From the NCBI RefSeq assembly GCF_900113765.1, contig NZ_FOQO01000002.1:310001-374000 (forward strand): DNA of 64,000 nucleotides. Direction: 5' to 3'. Shown here piece by piece: positions 9,830-18,144 of this stretch. How positions within the stretch are numbered: position 1 is the first letter of the stretch; every line of letters begins with the position of its first letter. The translations under genes and the position numbers were made by a program. Below the pieces are notes generated by a model. That model did not search any database, was not told where the DNA came from, and was given only the letters and a program-made list of their open reading frames with translations. This stretch comes from Parapedobacter indicus (GTDB lineage Bacteria; Bacteroidota; Bacteroidia; Sphingobacteriales; Sphingobacteriaceae).

Positions 9830-12049
9830 TTATTTACGGACTACCAGGTAGTACATGGTTTGATATTTTTCACCATCGAGTTGGAACTGTCCTTCCTTAA
9901 CGGGAACTTTCGATGAAGTTGGCCGCCCATCATGGTCGAGTACGATTACCTCGAAATCTTTTTTCTGGTTGGCAGTTATCGTCGCTTTTACCGGCTCCAA
10001 AAGCAGCTGCGCTTCGCCAATCGACTTCAATGCCGTCGAGTCATTGGCATACGTATATTCCATGCCGGTATTGCGGGCCCGCGCCACGGTTGTAACCAAT
10101 ATACTATCGGTCCGTTGCAGGTTTCCTTGGTGAGAAACATCGGTAATCAACACGATTGCAAAGGGGTTTTCCGTGCGTACCTGCCAATCATCCAAGGTTA
10201 CGGATTCGTTCTTTGCAAAACCGACAACACCTTTCGTACCGCTCGTATTTATGGTAACGTATTTCTTGGTACCGTAATTCCACTGCAGTTCTCCGGTGGC
10301 CGAGGTGATAGCTTGTGAATTCCTGTGCCAGTAATCCGACATATCGATCGGCTCAGTAGTTGAAAACTCGTTTGCAAACTGAATCGGAAAACGCCCGATG
10401 GCAAGCATTTCAGGAGGGATAGTACCCGAAAAACGCTTATCGTCGTACCCCTGTTCCACCCATTCGGTAAAACCTAACTTCCCTTCCGCCATTGAAGGGA
10501 CATGTACCTTGCGGGTAGCCATCACCGGCCCTTCCCTGACATCACCGCGATAAACCATACGCGCAAGCGCCGGGTACAATCCCATATGCAGGGGGCTGGT
10601 AGCATTATATACGCCGTGTGCCTCTGACTGTAGAACCGTTGAAAACCGGGGCATATCCGTAGCGAACGAAAACGATGCATCCCAACCCTGCAGTCCCATT
10701 CCGTAGATTGCGATAAGCGGCGCTGCCTCCGCAGTCCATTCGTTAGGTACCAAGCTCATCCATTCGGAAAACGAAAATGGCCGGTTGATGACGTCTTGTA
10801 ATCCAGCACTTAGCAGGCCGGACACCGGCTGGGAAAGCTGTGACACATTTTTCACTTCCCCTTCCTGGATACGGTGGCCTCCTGCACCTCCGCCAAAGTA
10901 GTTATGCCGATCGATCATGCCAACTTGATAGTCAGCATGCAGGTTATATACGTGCGAGATCCCGGATCCGGCCTGCCAGCACGATCCCACCAGCACGCCT
11001 TTGTATCCCGTAGCACGTACGGCCGCTTCAAACTTTTTGTAAAACTCCACCTGCTTCTCATAGAGAAACCGCATTTTATCAAGCACGTGTGTAGCCATCT
11101 GCCTCCCCTCTTTCATCGCGGTTTCGTATTCGACACTGAACAAATTGTGGTTAGGGTCGGGGAAAATATTCCTATGCTGAAGTGTTTCCTCTGCCGGAAT
11201 ATGATCCTTACCCCATGCCGTTTCGAACTTCTCTTGACTGCCATACTTATTTTTCAACCATTGTGAGAATTGGGAGCAAAGCAACTTCCGATAGGTAGGC
11301 GCCTGTTTCAACGATTGTCCGATGGCGCTCCAAAAGATATTATCTTCGTTCTGAAATTCGATGAATGCCAAGGCGGGATCGTCCGCATATCGCAACCCCG
11401 TGTAGGGATTCACATGGTTAAGCATGTTCACCGTAAGATCAATACTCAATTGCTGCAAATCAGGAGCAAAATTAACTAAACTTGATGTCGACCCATTCAG
11501 ATGCGACCATGGATAGGTTAGGTTTTTAATTTCGGAATAGGCAAGTAAACGTGAACTGTCCTGGGATAACACCCGATGTCCATATATATGTGACCAGCCG
11601 TAATAAATGCCTTTACTGCGTAGCTGGGCCTGAAAATAGTCGAACCGCTTGAATTTTTTCGGGTCAAGCTCAGTAGATCTATTATTGTGGTAAGCATACC
11701 ATGAAAATTTATGGAACCTTACCGCATTCACTCCATATTTGGCAACGAAATTTACAAAACTGTCAACGCGTTCTCCATCGATGAATGGGAGCTGGCTACA
11801 GATGTTAGTCCCCCAAAACTTGACCGTTTTTCCATCTTCAAAAACAAGTTTATCGCCTTCCATCTGCACAAACCCGTGTCGTCCGGCCGGGGCATCCAGC
11901 CAAGATTGCATTCCGATTACGCCGGACTCAACGGTGTTGGCGGGCGTAAATGGAAACCAGCGCAGCCGATTTGCATCCGGCTGTTGCGCGAGTACCTGTG
12001 TAACCAATAAACTGAAAGAGAAAATAAAAAGCCACCGTTTCTGTTTCAT
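9830..12049 (-). CDS. Secreted clan GH-A glycoside hydrolase (GH5-like)
   Basis: A 739-residue exported enzyme with a signal peptide cut after VLAQ. The TIM barrel begins around VKFWGTNICSQLP and GVNAVRFHKF. The acid/base glutamate is probably Glu235 in IEFQNEDN, at the end of strand 4. The nucleophile is probably Glu429 in FSFSEWMS, at the end of strand 7, as in retaining clan GH-A enzymes. About 230 C-terminal residues look like beta-sandwich domains. No exact family is assigned; a GH5-type cellulase-like annotation is the nearest match. The ATG at 12049 is used because it begins the signal peptide; an upstream in-frame start at 12070 would add seven residues. The gene sits between the ECF sigma and fecR genes, which are normally adjacent. 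Confidence 0.75.
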   Translation of the reverse strand: MKQKRWLFIFSFSLLVTQVLAQQPDANRLRWFPFTPANTVESGVIGMQSWLDAPAGRHGFVQMEGDKLVFEDGKTVKFWGTNICSQLPFIDGERVDSFVNFVAKYGVNAVRFHKFSWYAYHNNRSTELDPKKFKRFDYFQAQLRSKGIYYGWSHIYGHRVLSQDSSRLLAYSEIKNLTYPWSHLNGSTSSLVNFAPDLQQLSIDLTVNMLNHVNPYTGLRYADDPALAFIEFQNEDNIFWSAIGQSLKQAPTYRKLLCSQFSQWLKNKYGSQEKFETAWGKDHIPAEETLQHRNIFPDPNHNLFSVEYETAMKEGRQMATHVLDKMRFLYEKQVEFYKKFEAAVRATGYKGVLVGSCWQAGSGISHVYNLHADYQVGMIDRHNYFGGGAGGHRIQEGEVKNVSQLSQPVSGLLSAGLQDVINRPFSFSEWMSLVPNEWTAEAAPLIAIYGMGLQGWDASFSFATDMPRFSTVLQSEAHGVYNATSPLHMGLYPALARMVYRGDVREGPVMATRKVHVPSMAEGKLGFTEWVEQGYDDKRFSGTIPPEMLAIGRFPIQFANEFSTTEPIDMSDYWHRNSQAITSATGELQWNYGTKKYVTINTSGTKGVVGFAKNESVTLDDWQVRTENPFAIVLITDVSHQGNLQRTDSILVTTVARARNTGMEYTYANDSTALKSIGEAQLLLEPVKATITANQKKDFEVIVLDHDGRPTSSKVPVKEGQFQLDGEKYQTMYYLVVRK

Positions 12050-12151
12050 TATATTTTGTACTGACCTCAACGGTTCATTCCATTGAGCCTTTTTGATAGT
12101 AGTACGAATCGGAAACGGATACGGGTAGGCAACCCCTGAAAATTTATCTCT

Positions 12152-12733
12152 TTACCTGAATAATAAAAGTAAAAAAAAGATAATATCGTGTTTATGGAAA
12201 TGGGCCTTTATGATTTTCAGCGCGTTGATTAAATGGTATTTGACGGTATGCTTTGAAATGTGAAGCCGTTCGGCAATTTCTTCATAGGACAATCCTTCTT
12301 GCCGACTCAACGTGAACACCTGATGCTGTTGCTCACTAAGTTTATCCAACGCGTCTCGAGTAATATTCGCTAAATCATCCGACAGGATGCGCTCCTCTGT
12401 TTCGTTGGTAACCAATTCCGTGCGTTGCTGAATGTATTCCCTGAAACGTGATGAAGCCGCTGCTTTGCGCCACGCATCGGTCAGCGTCCGGCGGGCAATT
12501 GTAAAAAGATAAGGGGCAATTGGTCGGTCCGGATCTAACTTAGATCTATTAAGCCAAAAATTAAGAAATGTATGCTGTACAATTTCCTCACTCTGCTCTT
12601 TATTTTTCAGGAAGTTAAAAGCAAATTGATAAATCTTTCCATGAAAGCGATCAAATAACTCACGGAAAGCAAGCTCATCCCCATCCAACAGTCGTCGGCA
12701 AAAATCAGGTTCGGGAAGGTGCTTAACTGTCAT
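12152..12733 (-). CDS. ECF-type RNA polymerase sigma factor (PUL-A)
   Basis: 193 residues with sigma region 2 (FRELFDRFHGKIYQFAFNFL... EEIVQHTFLNFWLNRSKL) and region 4 helix-turn-helix (LSYEEIAERLHISKHTVKYHL). It should direct RNA polymerase to the PUL-A promoters once FecR releases it. The protein ends in an unusually hydrophobic tail (IIFFLLLLFR) after region 4, a feature shared with the other two sigma factors in this window. First gene of its operon; a candidate -7 element lies about 85 bp upstream. Confidence 0.93.
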   Translation of the reverse strand: MTVKHLPEPDFCRRLLDGDELAFRELFDRFHGKIYQFAFNFLKNKEQSEEIVQHTFLNFWLNRSKLDPDRPIAPYLFTIARRTLTDAWRKAAASSRFREYIQQRTELVTNETEERILSDDLANITRDALDKLSEQQHQVFTLSRQEGLSYEEIAERLHISKHTVKYHLINALKIIKAHFHKHDIIFFLLLLFR

Positions 12734-12818
12734 TCAAATCAATTGGTTAGCCCACTTCCATTCTTCTTTACCGCAACGAAACCTGTCGTTCAACAGCAGA
12801 AAATAAAAATCGGCAGAG

Positions 12819-12826
12819 CAAATGTA
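12819..12826 (-). promoter_or_regulatory. Candidate Bacteroidota -7 element upstream of the PUL-A sigma gene
   Basis: Read on the minus strand this is TACATTTG, a full match to the Bacteroidota TAnnTTTG -7 consensus. It would give a leader of roughly 80 nt before the ATG at 12733. No well-spaced TTTG -33 element was found; the only nearby candidate is 11 bp upstream, which is too close. Confidence 0.4.
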
Positions 12827-12863
12827 ACAATTAATTACAAAATATTTGTTTACCGAGCCGATT

Positions 12864-12913
12864 GAAAAACAGCGCACCGCCAGTTGCGATGCGCCGGTGC
12901 GAACGAAGTTCGC
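12864..12913 (-). terminator. Rho-independent-type terminator of PUL-B
   Basis: Directly after the stop codon of the FAD oxidoreductase there are two hairpins. The first is GCGAAC-GAA-GTTCGC (12899-12913), a perfect 6-bp stem. The second has stem arms CGCACCG (12873-12879) and CGGTGCG (12895-12901) and is followed on the minus strand by TGTTTTT. The position and the T-run fit termination of the PUL-B transcript before the PUL-A sigma promoter. Confidence 0.65.
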
Positions 12914-14707
12914 TTAGTCTTTAATCATTCCGATCAATTCATCCAGGTGTTGCTCGTACACTCCCCGTGGACTGGTTTCGTGCTTGTGCGCAATGGATGC
13001 CGCCATACCAACCACTTCACCCATCATTCCACAGGTACGCATCACCCGTGTACTTCCGAAGGCAACGTGTGTGGTACTGATGTTGCGGCCGGCCATAAAC
13101 AGGTTCGGCACATTGCGACTGTAAAGGCACCGATACGGAATGGTATAGGGTGCTACGCGGATATGCTTCGTACCGGCGAAAAATTCTTCACCCGGGAAAT
13201 ACAGGCTGTTCTTCTCTTGCGGGAAATGCAGGTCGATTGTCCACGTCGCGGTTACCGTAGCATCGGGGTACATCTTGCCTTCCTGCACATCCATTTGGTT
13301 AAGGACGTGGTCGCCCATCAGACGCCTAGATTCCCGTTTACCACCGATGTATGCCACCCACGCCAGTTCCCTTTTTCCATATTTCTCGGGTTTATTATTT
13401 TTCAGGTACGACCAGTTGCCGTATACCGCCCGCAGGTTATGGTCTCGGATTTTCTCTGCCTCCGTAATCGTATTCATGTTGCCGAAACCTGTTTCCCATT
13501 GCCAGTCTGACTTCGTCTCATCGATGTGGTATTCATCCGAAAACGGAAGTGCCCATGGAGTTTCAGGGAATGCCGTTACCGAGTCCACGGGCAGCGAGGC
13601 CCAAAGATTGGACGTTCCGAGCGTAAAATTATCCGATTTTTCGGGAGCAAACGATTCGCCCGTTTCTGCGCGGCTTTCCCTGCCCATGCGGTAATCGGCA
13701 CCGGCCAGGAACCCTATCGTTCCGTCGCCCGTGCAGTCCGAAAAATAAGTTCCCGTAAAACGGGTTTCCTGATTGGTCCGTATATCCCTTCCAATTACCG
13801 CCGCAATGCGGTCGCCGTTCATTTCCACCTGATACACGTGCGTATTGAGGAACAGGCTGATATTTTTTTCGTACTTGATGATATCGGTCTTCCGCTTATC
13901 GCCATACTCTTTTGCGTCCGGATTACCGTTCCCGGGGTCGCCGTTATCCAATTCCCTGACAATGCGTCCCAGCTTCGGATAGTGATTTTTATCCACATCG
14001 CCCATCAGGTGCACCCGCACTTCGGAGCTGTTATTTCCTCCCAATACCGGGCGATCCTGGATCAGCGCAACCGTCAGCCCAAGGCGTGCCGCAGAAATCG
14101 CTGCACAGGTACCTGCAATACCACCGCCCACCACAACCAGGTCAAAGTGTCCGGCCTCTTTACGTGTATCATCCAGGTTAAGCAATTCTTTCCGGAGAGA
14201 GGCCATACCGACCGAATCCTGCGGAGGTTCCGCCGCCGACCGCGTAAACAGCAGCGCATCGCAGCGGCCGTTAAAACCTGTCAAATCTTTCAACCGGATT
14301 TCGACGCTATCCCGGTCGATCGTAACTTTCCCCCCGTTGTACCACATCCAATCGACCTTTCCGCTTTCGCCGAATACTCCGCCTACCGGCTTGCCATCAA
14401 TCCACACCTCAAACTTCCCCGGTCCCTTGGGAAAAGGTGCCCAGTCTTTCGTGCGTACCCAAAAGTGGTATGTGCCTTTTTCTGCAAAACGCACATGGGT
14501 CACCGCGTCCGCCACGGGGCGTCCCATTCCATGTGCCATCAGGTAAGAAGAATGAATCACCGGAAATGACTGCTGATCGACTACCCAACCCCCTGTCTCG
14601 TCGAACGACTCTGCCTCTATCAGTACCTGACTCTGTGCCAAACCAAGATGGAATAAGCCGAGTAACAAGGACAGGGAAGCAACGTATTTTCTTAACCGTT
14701 TGTTCAT
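12914..14707 (-). CDS. Secreted FAD-dependent oxidoreductase with N-terminal carbohydrate-binding-like domain (PUL-B)
   Basis: 597 residues. A Sec signal peptide (to about GLAQS) is followed by a beta-sandwich (about residues 28-155; opening VLIEAESFDETGGW) like those in carbohydrate-binding modules 6/35. Then comes an FAD_oxidored-type flavoprotein domain (PF12831 type) with Rossmann motif VVVGGGIAGT (about 191-200), the family motif LGGNNSSEVR (222-231) and the C-terminal FAD segment NLFMAGRNIS. Substrate and electron acceptor are unknown. The ATG overlaps the stop of the upstream DAVTGAT protein in an ATGA, indicating translational coupling. No twin-arginine motif is present, so FAD would have to be loaded after Sec export. 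It is a paralogue of the protein at 28103-30013, which has its accessory domain at the other end. Confidence 0.85.
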   Translation of the reverse strand: MNKRLRKYVASLSLLLGLFHLGLAQSQVLIEAESFDETGGWVVDQQSFPVIHSSYLMAHGMGRPVADAVTHVRFAEKGTYHFWVRTKDWAPFPKGPGKFEVWIDGKPVGGVFGESGKVDWMWYNGGKVTIDRDSVEIRLKDLTGFNGRCDALLFTRSAAEPPQDSVGMASLRKELLNLDDTRKEAGHFDLVVVGGGIAGTCAAISAARLGLTVALIQDRPVLGGNNSSEVRVHLMGDVDKNHYPKLGRIVRELDNGDPGNGNPDAKEYGDKRKTDIIKYEKNISLFLNTHVYQVEMNGDRIAAVIGRDIRTNQETRFTGTYFSDCTGDGTIGFLAGADYRMGRESRAETGESFAPEKSDNFTLGTSNLWASLPVDSVTAFPETPWALPFSDEYHIDETKSDWQWETGFGNMNTITEAEKIRDHNLRAVYGNWSYLKNNKPEKYGKRELAWVAYIGGKRESRRLMGDHVLNQMDVQEGKMYPDATVTATWTIDLHFPQEKNSLYFPGEEFFAGTKHIRVAPYTIPYRCLYSRNVPNLFMAGRNISTTHVAFGSTRVMRTCGMMGEVVGMAASIAHKHETSPRGVYEQHLDELIGMIKD

Positions 14708-15657
14708 GATCTTTTAGTTAGTAACTGTTCAATTTTAGTAGCTATCTCTTCATTAAAGTCGCGCCTATGCATTTCCAGGGTATTTTTCAGTTCCCTTTTT
14801 AAGGGTATCTCTCCCATTTTCGCAAGCAGCGCGAGCTGAAGCCGGTAATTGGCACCGATAAACAATTGGCCCAGCCACCGTTGGCGCTCGGCACTTTGCA
14901 GGTAACCGGAATCGATCGCTTTCAATACCCGTTGCGCCAAAAAAACATTTGGGCTGCCGATCAGGTTGACTACATCCTGTTCAAATTCGGATGCTACCTT
15001 ACCCTGTTCGTCCATTAGTCGGTCTAGCGCATAATGCTGGTAACGGTAGTTGCCGCTACGCAGGAAATGCGATAGCAGCGCCGGTGAGGCCAATGAATCG
15101 GTAACCGAGGCAATCGTATCCCGCACGCGGCCGTGAACGATGTGCCAGAGTGTATAGCACGTATAAAGGGCACCCGGGATGACGACAGCCTGCAGGGATT
15201 TGGCCGTCGCTCCAGTCACGGCGTCCACGTCTCCCCCTGGACGGGCATTCGTAGTCGATTCAACGAGTTCTTCAATTTCATACTCTTTGAGCAGCGACTC
15301 GGCGTCCAGCAGCATGTCATGAAGCCTTCCGTATTCTTCCGGTGTAAACACTACGTGGTCCAACTTGGTTAATGGTTGGTTCAACGGCACTTCATAACGC
15401 AGGTAATTGCCCAGCAGATCCCAGTATAGGTCGATATACACCGGCTTGCAGAGGTCGTCCTCGCAAACCGGTGTAAAGACATATGCGTGGTAGTATGCCG
15501 GATTCCCAGCGCTGTCTTTCTGCAACTGTACGGTATAACTGACGCCGTTGTATTCATCGACGGTACGGGCTACCGAGTCTGCATAAAAAGACGCCTCCCG
15601 TGCCTCAGCCGCATAGGCGGCCCCGATCAACCAACAAACCAGTAATGCTTTATTCAT
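14704..15657 (-). CDS. Secreted protein with FMN-binding (flavinylation-type) DAVTGAT motif (PUL-B)
   Basis: 317 residues with a signal peptide (to about YAAEA). It has no confident full-length family assignment. The segment DAVTGAT (residues 145-151) fits the Dxx(S/T)GA(T/S) motif at which ApbE attaches FMN to the last Thr in RnfG/NqrC-type FMN_bind domains, and is followed by a conserved GALYTCYTLWH. A CX4C pair (Cys65, Cys70) and IDLYWDLLG are shared with the protein at 27045-28106 at nearly identical positions. The C-terminal third is helical, possibly HEAT-like. It overlaps the hypothetical gene before it by 8 bp and the FAD oxidoreductase after it by 4 bp. Covalent FMN binding is an inference from the motif; an apbE gene is not in this window. 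Confidence 0.65.
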   Translation of the reverse strand: MNKALLVCWLIGAAYAAEAREASFYADSVARTVDEYNGVSYTVQLQKDSAGNPAYYHAYVFTPVCEDDLCKPVYIDLYWDLLGNYLRYEVPLNQPLTKLDHVVFTPEEYGRLHDMLLDAESLLKEYEIEELVESTTNARPGGDVDAVTGATAKSLQAVVIPGALYTCYTLWHIVHGRVRDTIASVTDSLASPALLSHFLRSGNYRYQHYALDRLMDEQGKVASEFEQDVVNLIGSPNVFLAQRVLKAIDSGYLQSAERQRWLGQLFIGANYRLQLALLAKMGEIPLKRELKNTLEMHRRDFNEEIATKIEQLLTKRS

Positions 15658-18136
15658 AATTTAATATCGCCGTAGCCTGGCAGTCCGTATTGCTAACCAA
15701 GCGGATCCACCGGGCTTGGAAAGCCTCCGGAAATACGTAATCCACGTTTTGTCCGGGAGCCACGTTCCAGTGCTTATAATCTACCCACATGCCTTGCCCC
15801 GTAGGGTCGGCCTGCAGGGTAAAAGTAACTTCTTTTTCGGAATCATGCAAAAGATGCAGGTTACGTTTGTCGTAAAACGCGATTAAATAAGGGTCCGAAG
15901 GTACATTTGCCCTAATTTGGGTACGATTCCAAGGACCGCCGTGTCCAGTGGGCTTTCCAAGTTTCCACAAATCATCGATTGCCCCTACCCAAACGGCAGC
16001 TTTGCCGTCATTGGCTACAACGATGTGCTCACTGCTACGCGCCTTTATGCGTTCGGGGTTAATGCCCGTCATGACGAGCATGCCCCGGTAAGAAGCGTAA
16101 TCCTGGATGCCGTAGGGATGAGAAGCAACCGGTCTGATTTTCGCGTACCCATCTGCATTTTCTGCAGGAAGTTCGTAAAAAGTACCGTGGCACGAAAACA
16201 AGTCGCGCTCGGTTGCCACTTCGCGGCAGATCCGTAGTTCACCCGCGTTGGTAGCAGCCGAATAGGATGCGGGACCAAAAGGTAGTCTCCAGCGCCGTCC
16301 TTTGTCATCAACCACTAATACCGAAGCTTCATCAATCGTTACCACTTGTTTCGGAATGGCAAAGCGTTCGCGGATGAAAGATTCCGTCGTGTCGTCTGTT
16401 TTCTTCACCAATTTCAAGTGTTCATCCAGTTCGTAGTAACCTGTAGGACGCGATGTCCCCTCGGTCACGGTCGTTGCCGCCAGTCCCAATGCACGACGAT
16501 CATTTCCCAGCCCATACAGCAATCCGCCGGTGTACGCGGATTGGGAGATGGAGCGCAGCCCCGTAAAGATGCCATCTGGATTGTTATCCCGATCCTCCAT
16601 AGCAGTATAACTGAATTGGATCGATAGCTTTGCAGGTACGTCCACCCGTGCACGAATCCACTCTCCTTGATCGCGACCCGAGAACAGATGGGAAATACCA
16701 CTTTTTGCCGGCACGTTTATCGTATGGAGTGTGGTCCACTTTCCGGCACCTTTGGTGTCCACCTCAAACGTTACCTTCACATTGTTGTCGCTCTCATTCT
16801 GTATCCAGGCCATGCGTTTGGCCCATCCCGCAAAAAGAAACGGTTCAGATGGTGTATCGGGTGTTACCTCTTCCGCCATCCAAATAGCCCCTTCAGCAGT
16901 TGTGGGTCCCAATTCATCGGGCAGTGTGTATGAAGTGAACCATAAATTGGAATTGGATTGCCCCGGCCCCTCAATATCTCCTTTTGCTTTCCGTTTGTTG
17001 AGGAACTCCCGCTGTGCCGAGTCGTCGCACCCGAAGACTAAACCACCCCCCCAACGGGTAAAATCGCCAACCACCTTCAGGTAAGCCGACCGTGGCCGGA
17101 TGCCTGCACTGCTGACAGAACTGAATGCACCTGGGAACCTCCAAAACATGCCGTGCATGGTCATGAGGTAATCGGGTTCCGACGCTGTCCCTATATTCCG
17201 TATCCTAGGCCACTCCGTATTCCATCCGTGGGCGCCATCGTAACTGTGACTGGCTTTGGGTAATCGGTAAAAATGCCACGATTCATGATCGCGCACTCCC
17301 AACACCAACGACCGGTGATCCCATCCGATGGTCCAGATGGGGTCCGACTCGGGATGTTGATTCCCCCGAATGCCACCCGGCCCGGTAACTTCGGTAAATT
17401 GCATCCGGCGGATCAGTTTCCAGGATTTACCATCCCATTCGCTTAACCCGCCCGACGGTGCATCAAATTCCTCCTGCGCCCGTTTTCCCCGTTCGCCGTT
17501 GTTGCTATACACGACCACTCCTTGACCGGAATACATCCCTTTGCCATGCCAACCGACAAGCTCTGCGCGCGGCACGCCACGCGTATCTGCATCTTTGAGG
17601 TTCTCATCCGAGGCGATCCAGGTGGGCTTGAGCGTATGTACATCGACGTCGTAAAATCCTTCTTCCATGGTGCCGTAGTAAATACGGTTGGCAGGGTCGG
17701 TTAGGTGCCTCGCATTGCCCGTATGCCGACCGGGCATATCGCTATAAGGGATCACACGGACATTTCCGGCCGCATCAATGGCGTATGGACCGATGAACAG
17801 TTGGTTGCTTTCGGGGTGAATCATCCGGTTTGCCGGCGTGCCGCCGATGCTTTCCTCACGGACAACCCGTTTGAGGTCGGGCGTGATTTCATACAATTTA
17901 TCCGATGAGCCGTGGGGTAGGTGCGGACCATAGGTAATCGCCCACAACCTGCCCGCCCAGGGTACGACCGCTCCGGTGCCGCATTCACCTTCGTTGTTAT
18001 ACATCGCCAAGTGCGGATAGATACCGCTAACCGATTTAATACCTGCAGGTTGCTGCCCCCAGCCAACTACCGGAAGCAGGAGCCCCGCAACGAGTAAACG
18101 GCTAATTCTATGTAATATCATCCTCTTCGTTATCAT
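15650..18136 (-). CDS. Large secreted protein of unknown function with duplicated C-terminal module (PUL-B)
   Basis: 828 residues with a signal peptide (to about VVGWGQ). The family is not recognised. The N-terminal 400 residues have repeated short strands and kelch/propeller-like spacing (KLYEITPDLKRVV, GLSEWDGKSWKLI), suggesting a beta-propeller. Residues 430-510 and 747-827 are recognisable copies of one another: both start SEPF/SDPY, share VTF, a Gly-x-Gly-x-Trp, a central NVP/NVA and WIR, and end in FSY/LNY. They look like two beta-sandwich modules. It follows susD by 8 bp and precedes the flavoprotein pair, so it is probably the binding or cleaving component of PUL-B. A lyase, hydrolase or binding role cannot be told apart from sequence. 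Confidence 0.75.
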   Translation of the reverse strand: MITKRMILHRISRLLVAGLLLPVVGWGQQPAGIKSVSGIYPHLAMYNNEGECGTGAVVPWAGRLWAITYGPHLPHGSSDKLYEITPDLKRVVREESIGGTPANRMIHPESNQLFIGPYAIDAAGNVRVIPYSDMPGRHTGNARHLTDPANRIYYGTMEEGFYDVDVHTLKPTWIASDENLKDADTRGVPRAELVGWHGKGMYSGQGVVVYSNNGERGKRAQEEFDAPSGGLSEWDGKSWKLIRRMQFTEVTGPGGIRGNQHPESDPIWTIGWDHRSLVLGVRDHESWHFYRLPKASHSYDGAHGWNTEWPRIRNIGTASEPDYLMTMHGMFWRFPGAFSSVSSAGIRPRSAYLKVVGDFTRWGGGLVFGCDDSAQREFLNKRKAKGDIEGPGQSNSNLWFTSYTLPDELGPTTAEGAIWMAEEVTPDTPSEPFLFAGWAKRMAWIQNESDNNVKVTFEVDTKGAGKWTTLHTINVPAKSGISHLFSGRDQGEWIRARVDVPAKLSIQFSYTAMEDRDNNPDGIFTGLRSISQSAYTGGLLYGLGNDRRALGLAATTVTEGTSRPTGYYELDEHLKLVKKTDDTTESFIRERFAIPKQVVTIDEASVLVVDDKGRRWRLPFGPASYSAATNAGELRICREVATERDLFSCHGTFYELPAENADGYAKIRPVASHPYGIQDYASYRGMLVMTGINPERIKARSSEHIVVANDGKAAVWVGAIDDLWKLGKPTGHGGPWNRTQIRANVPSDPYLIAFYDKRNLHLLHDSEKEVTFTLQADPTGQGMWVDYKHWNVAPGQNVDYVFPEAFQARWIRLVSNTDCQATAILNYE

Positions 18137-18144
18137 AAATTAAG

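Noticed and set aside
12838..12841. TTTG (minus strand) as -33 partner of the sigma -7 element at 12819
   Set aside because: Only 11 bp away, too close for a -33/-7 pair.
13526..14569. A 347-codon open frame on the plus strand
   Set aside because: It lies antisense inside the FAD oxidoreductase gene, whose Rossmann and family motifs are intact. The plus-strand translation is rich in Arg/His/Pro with no domain, typical of a shadow frame.
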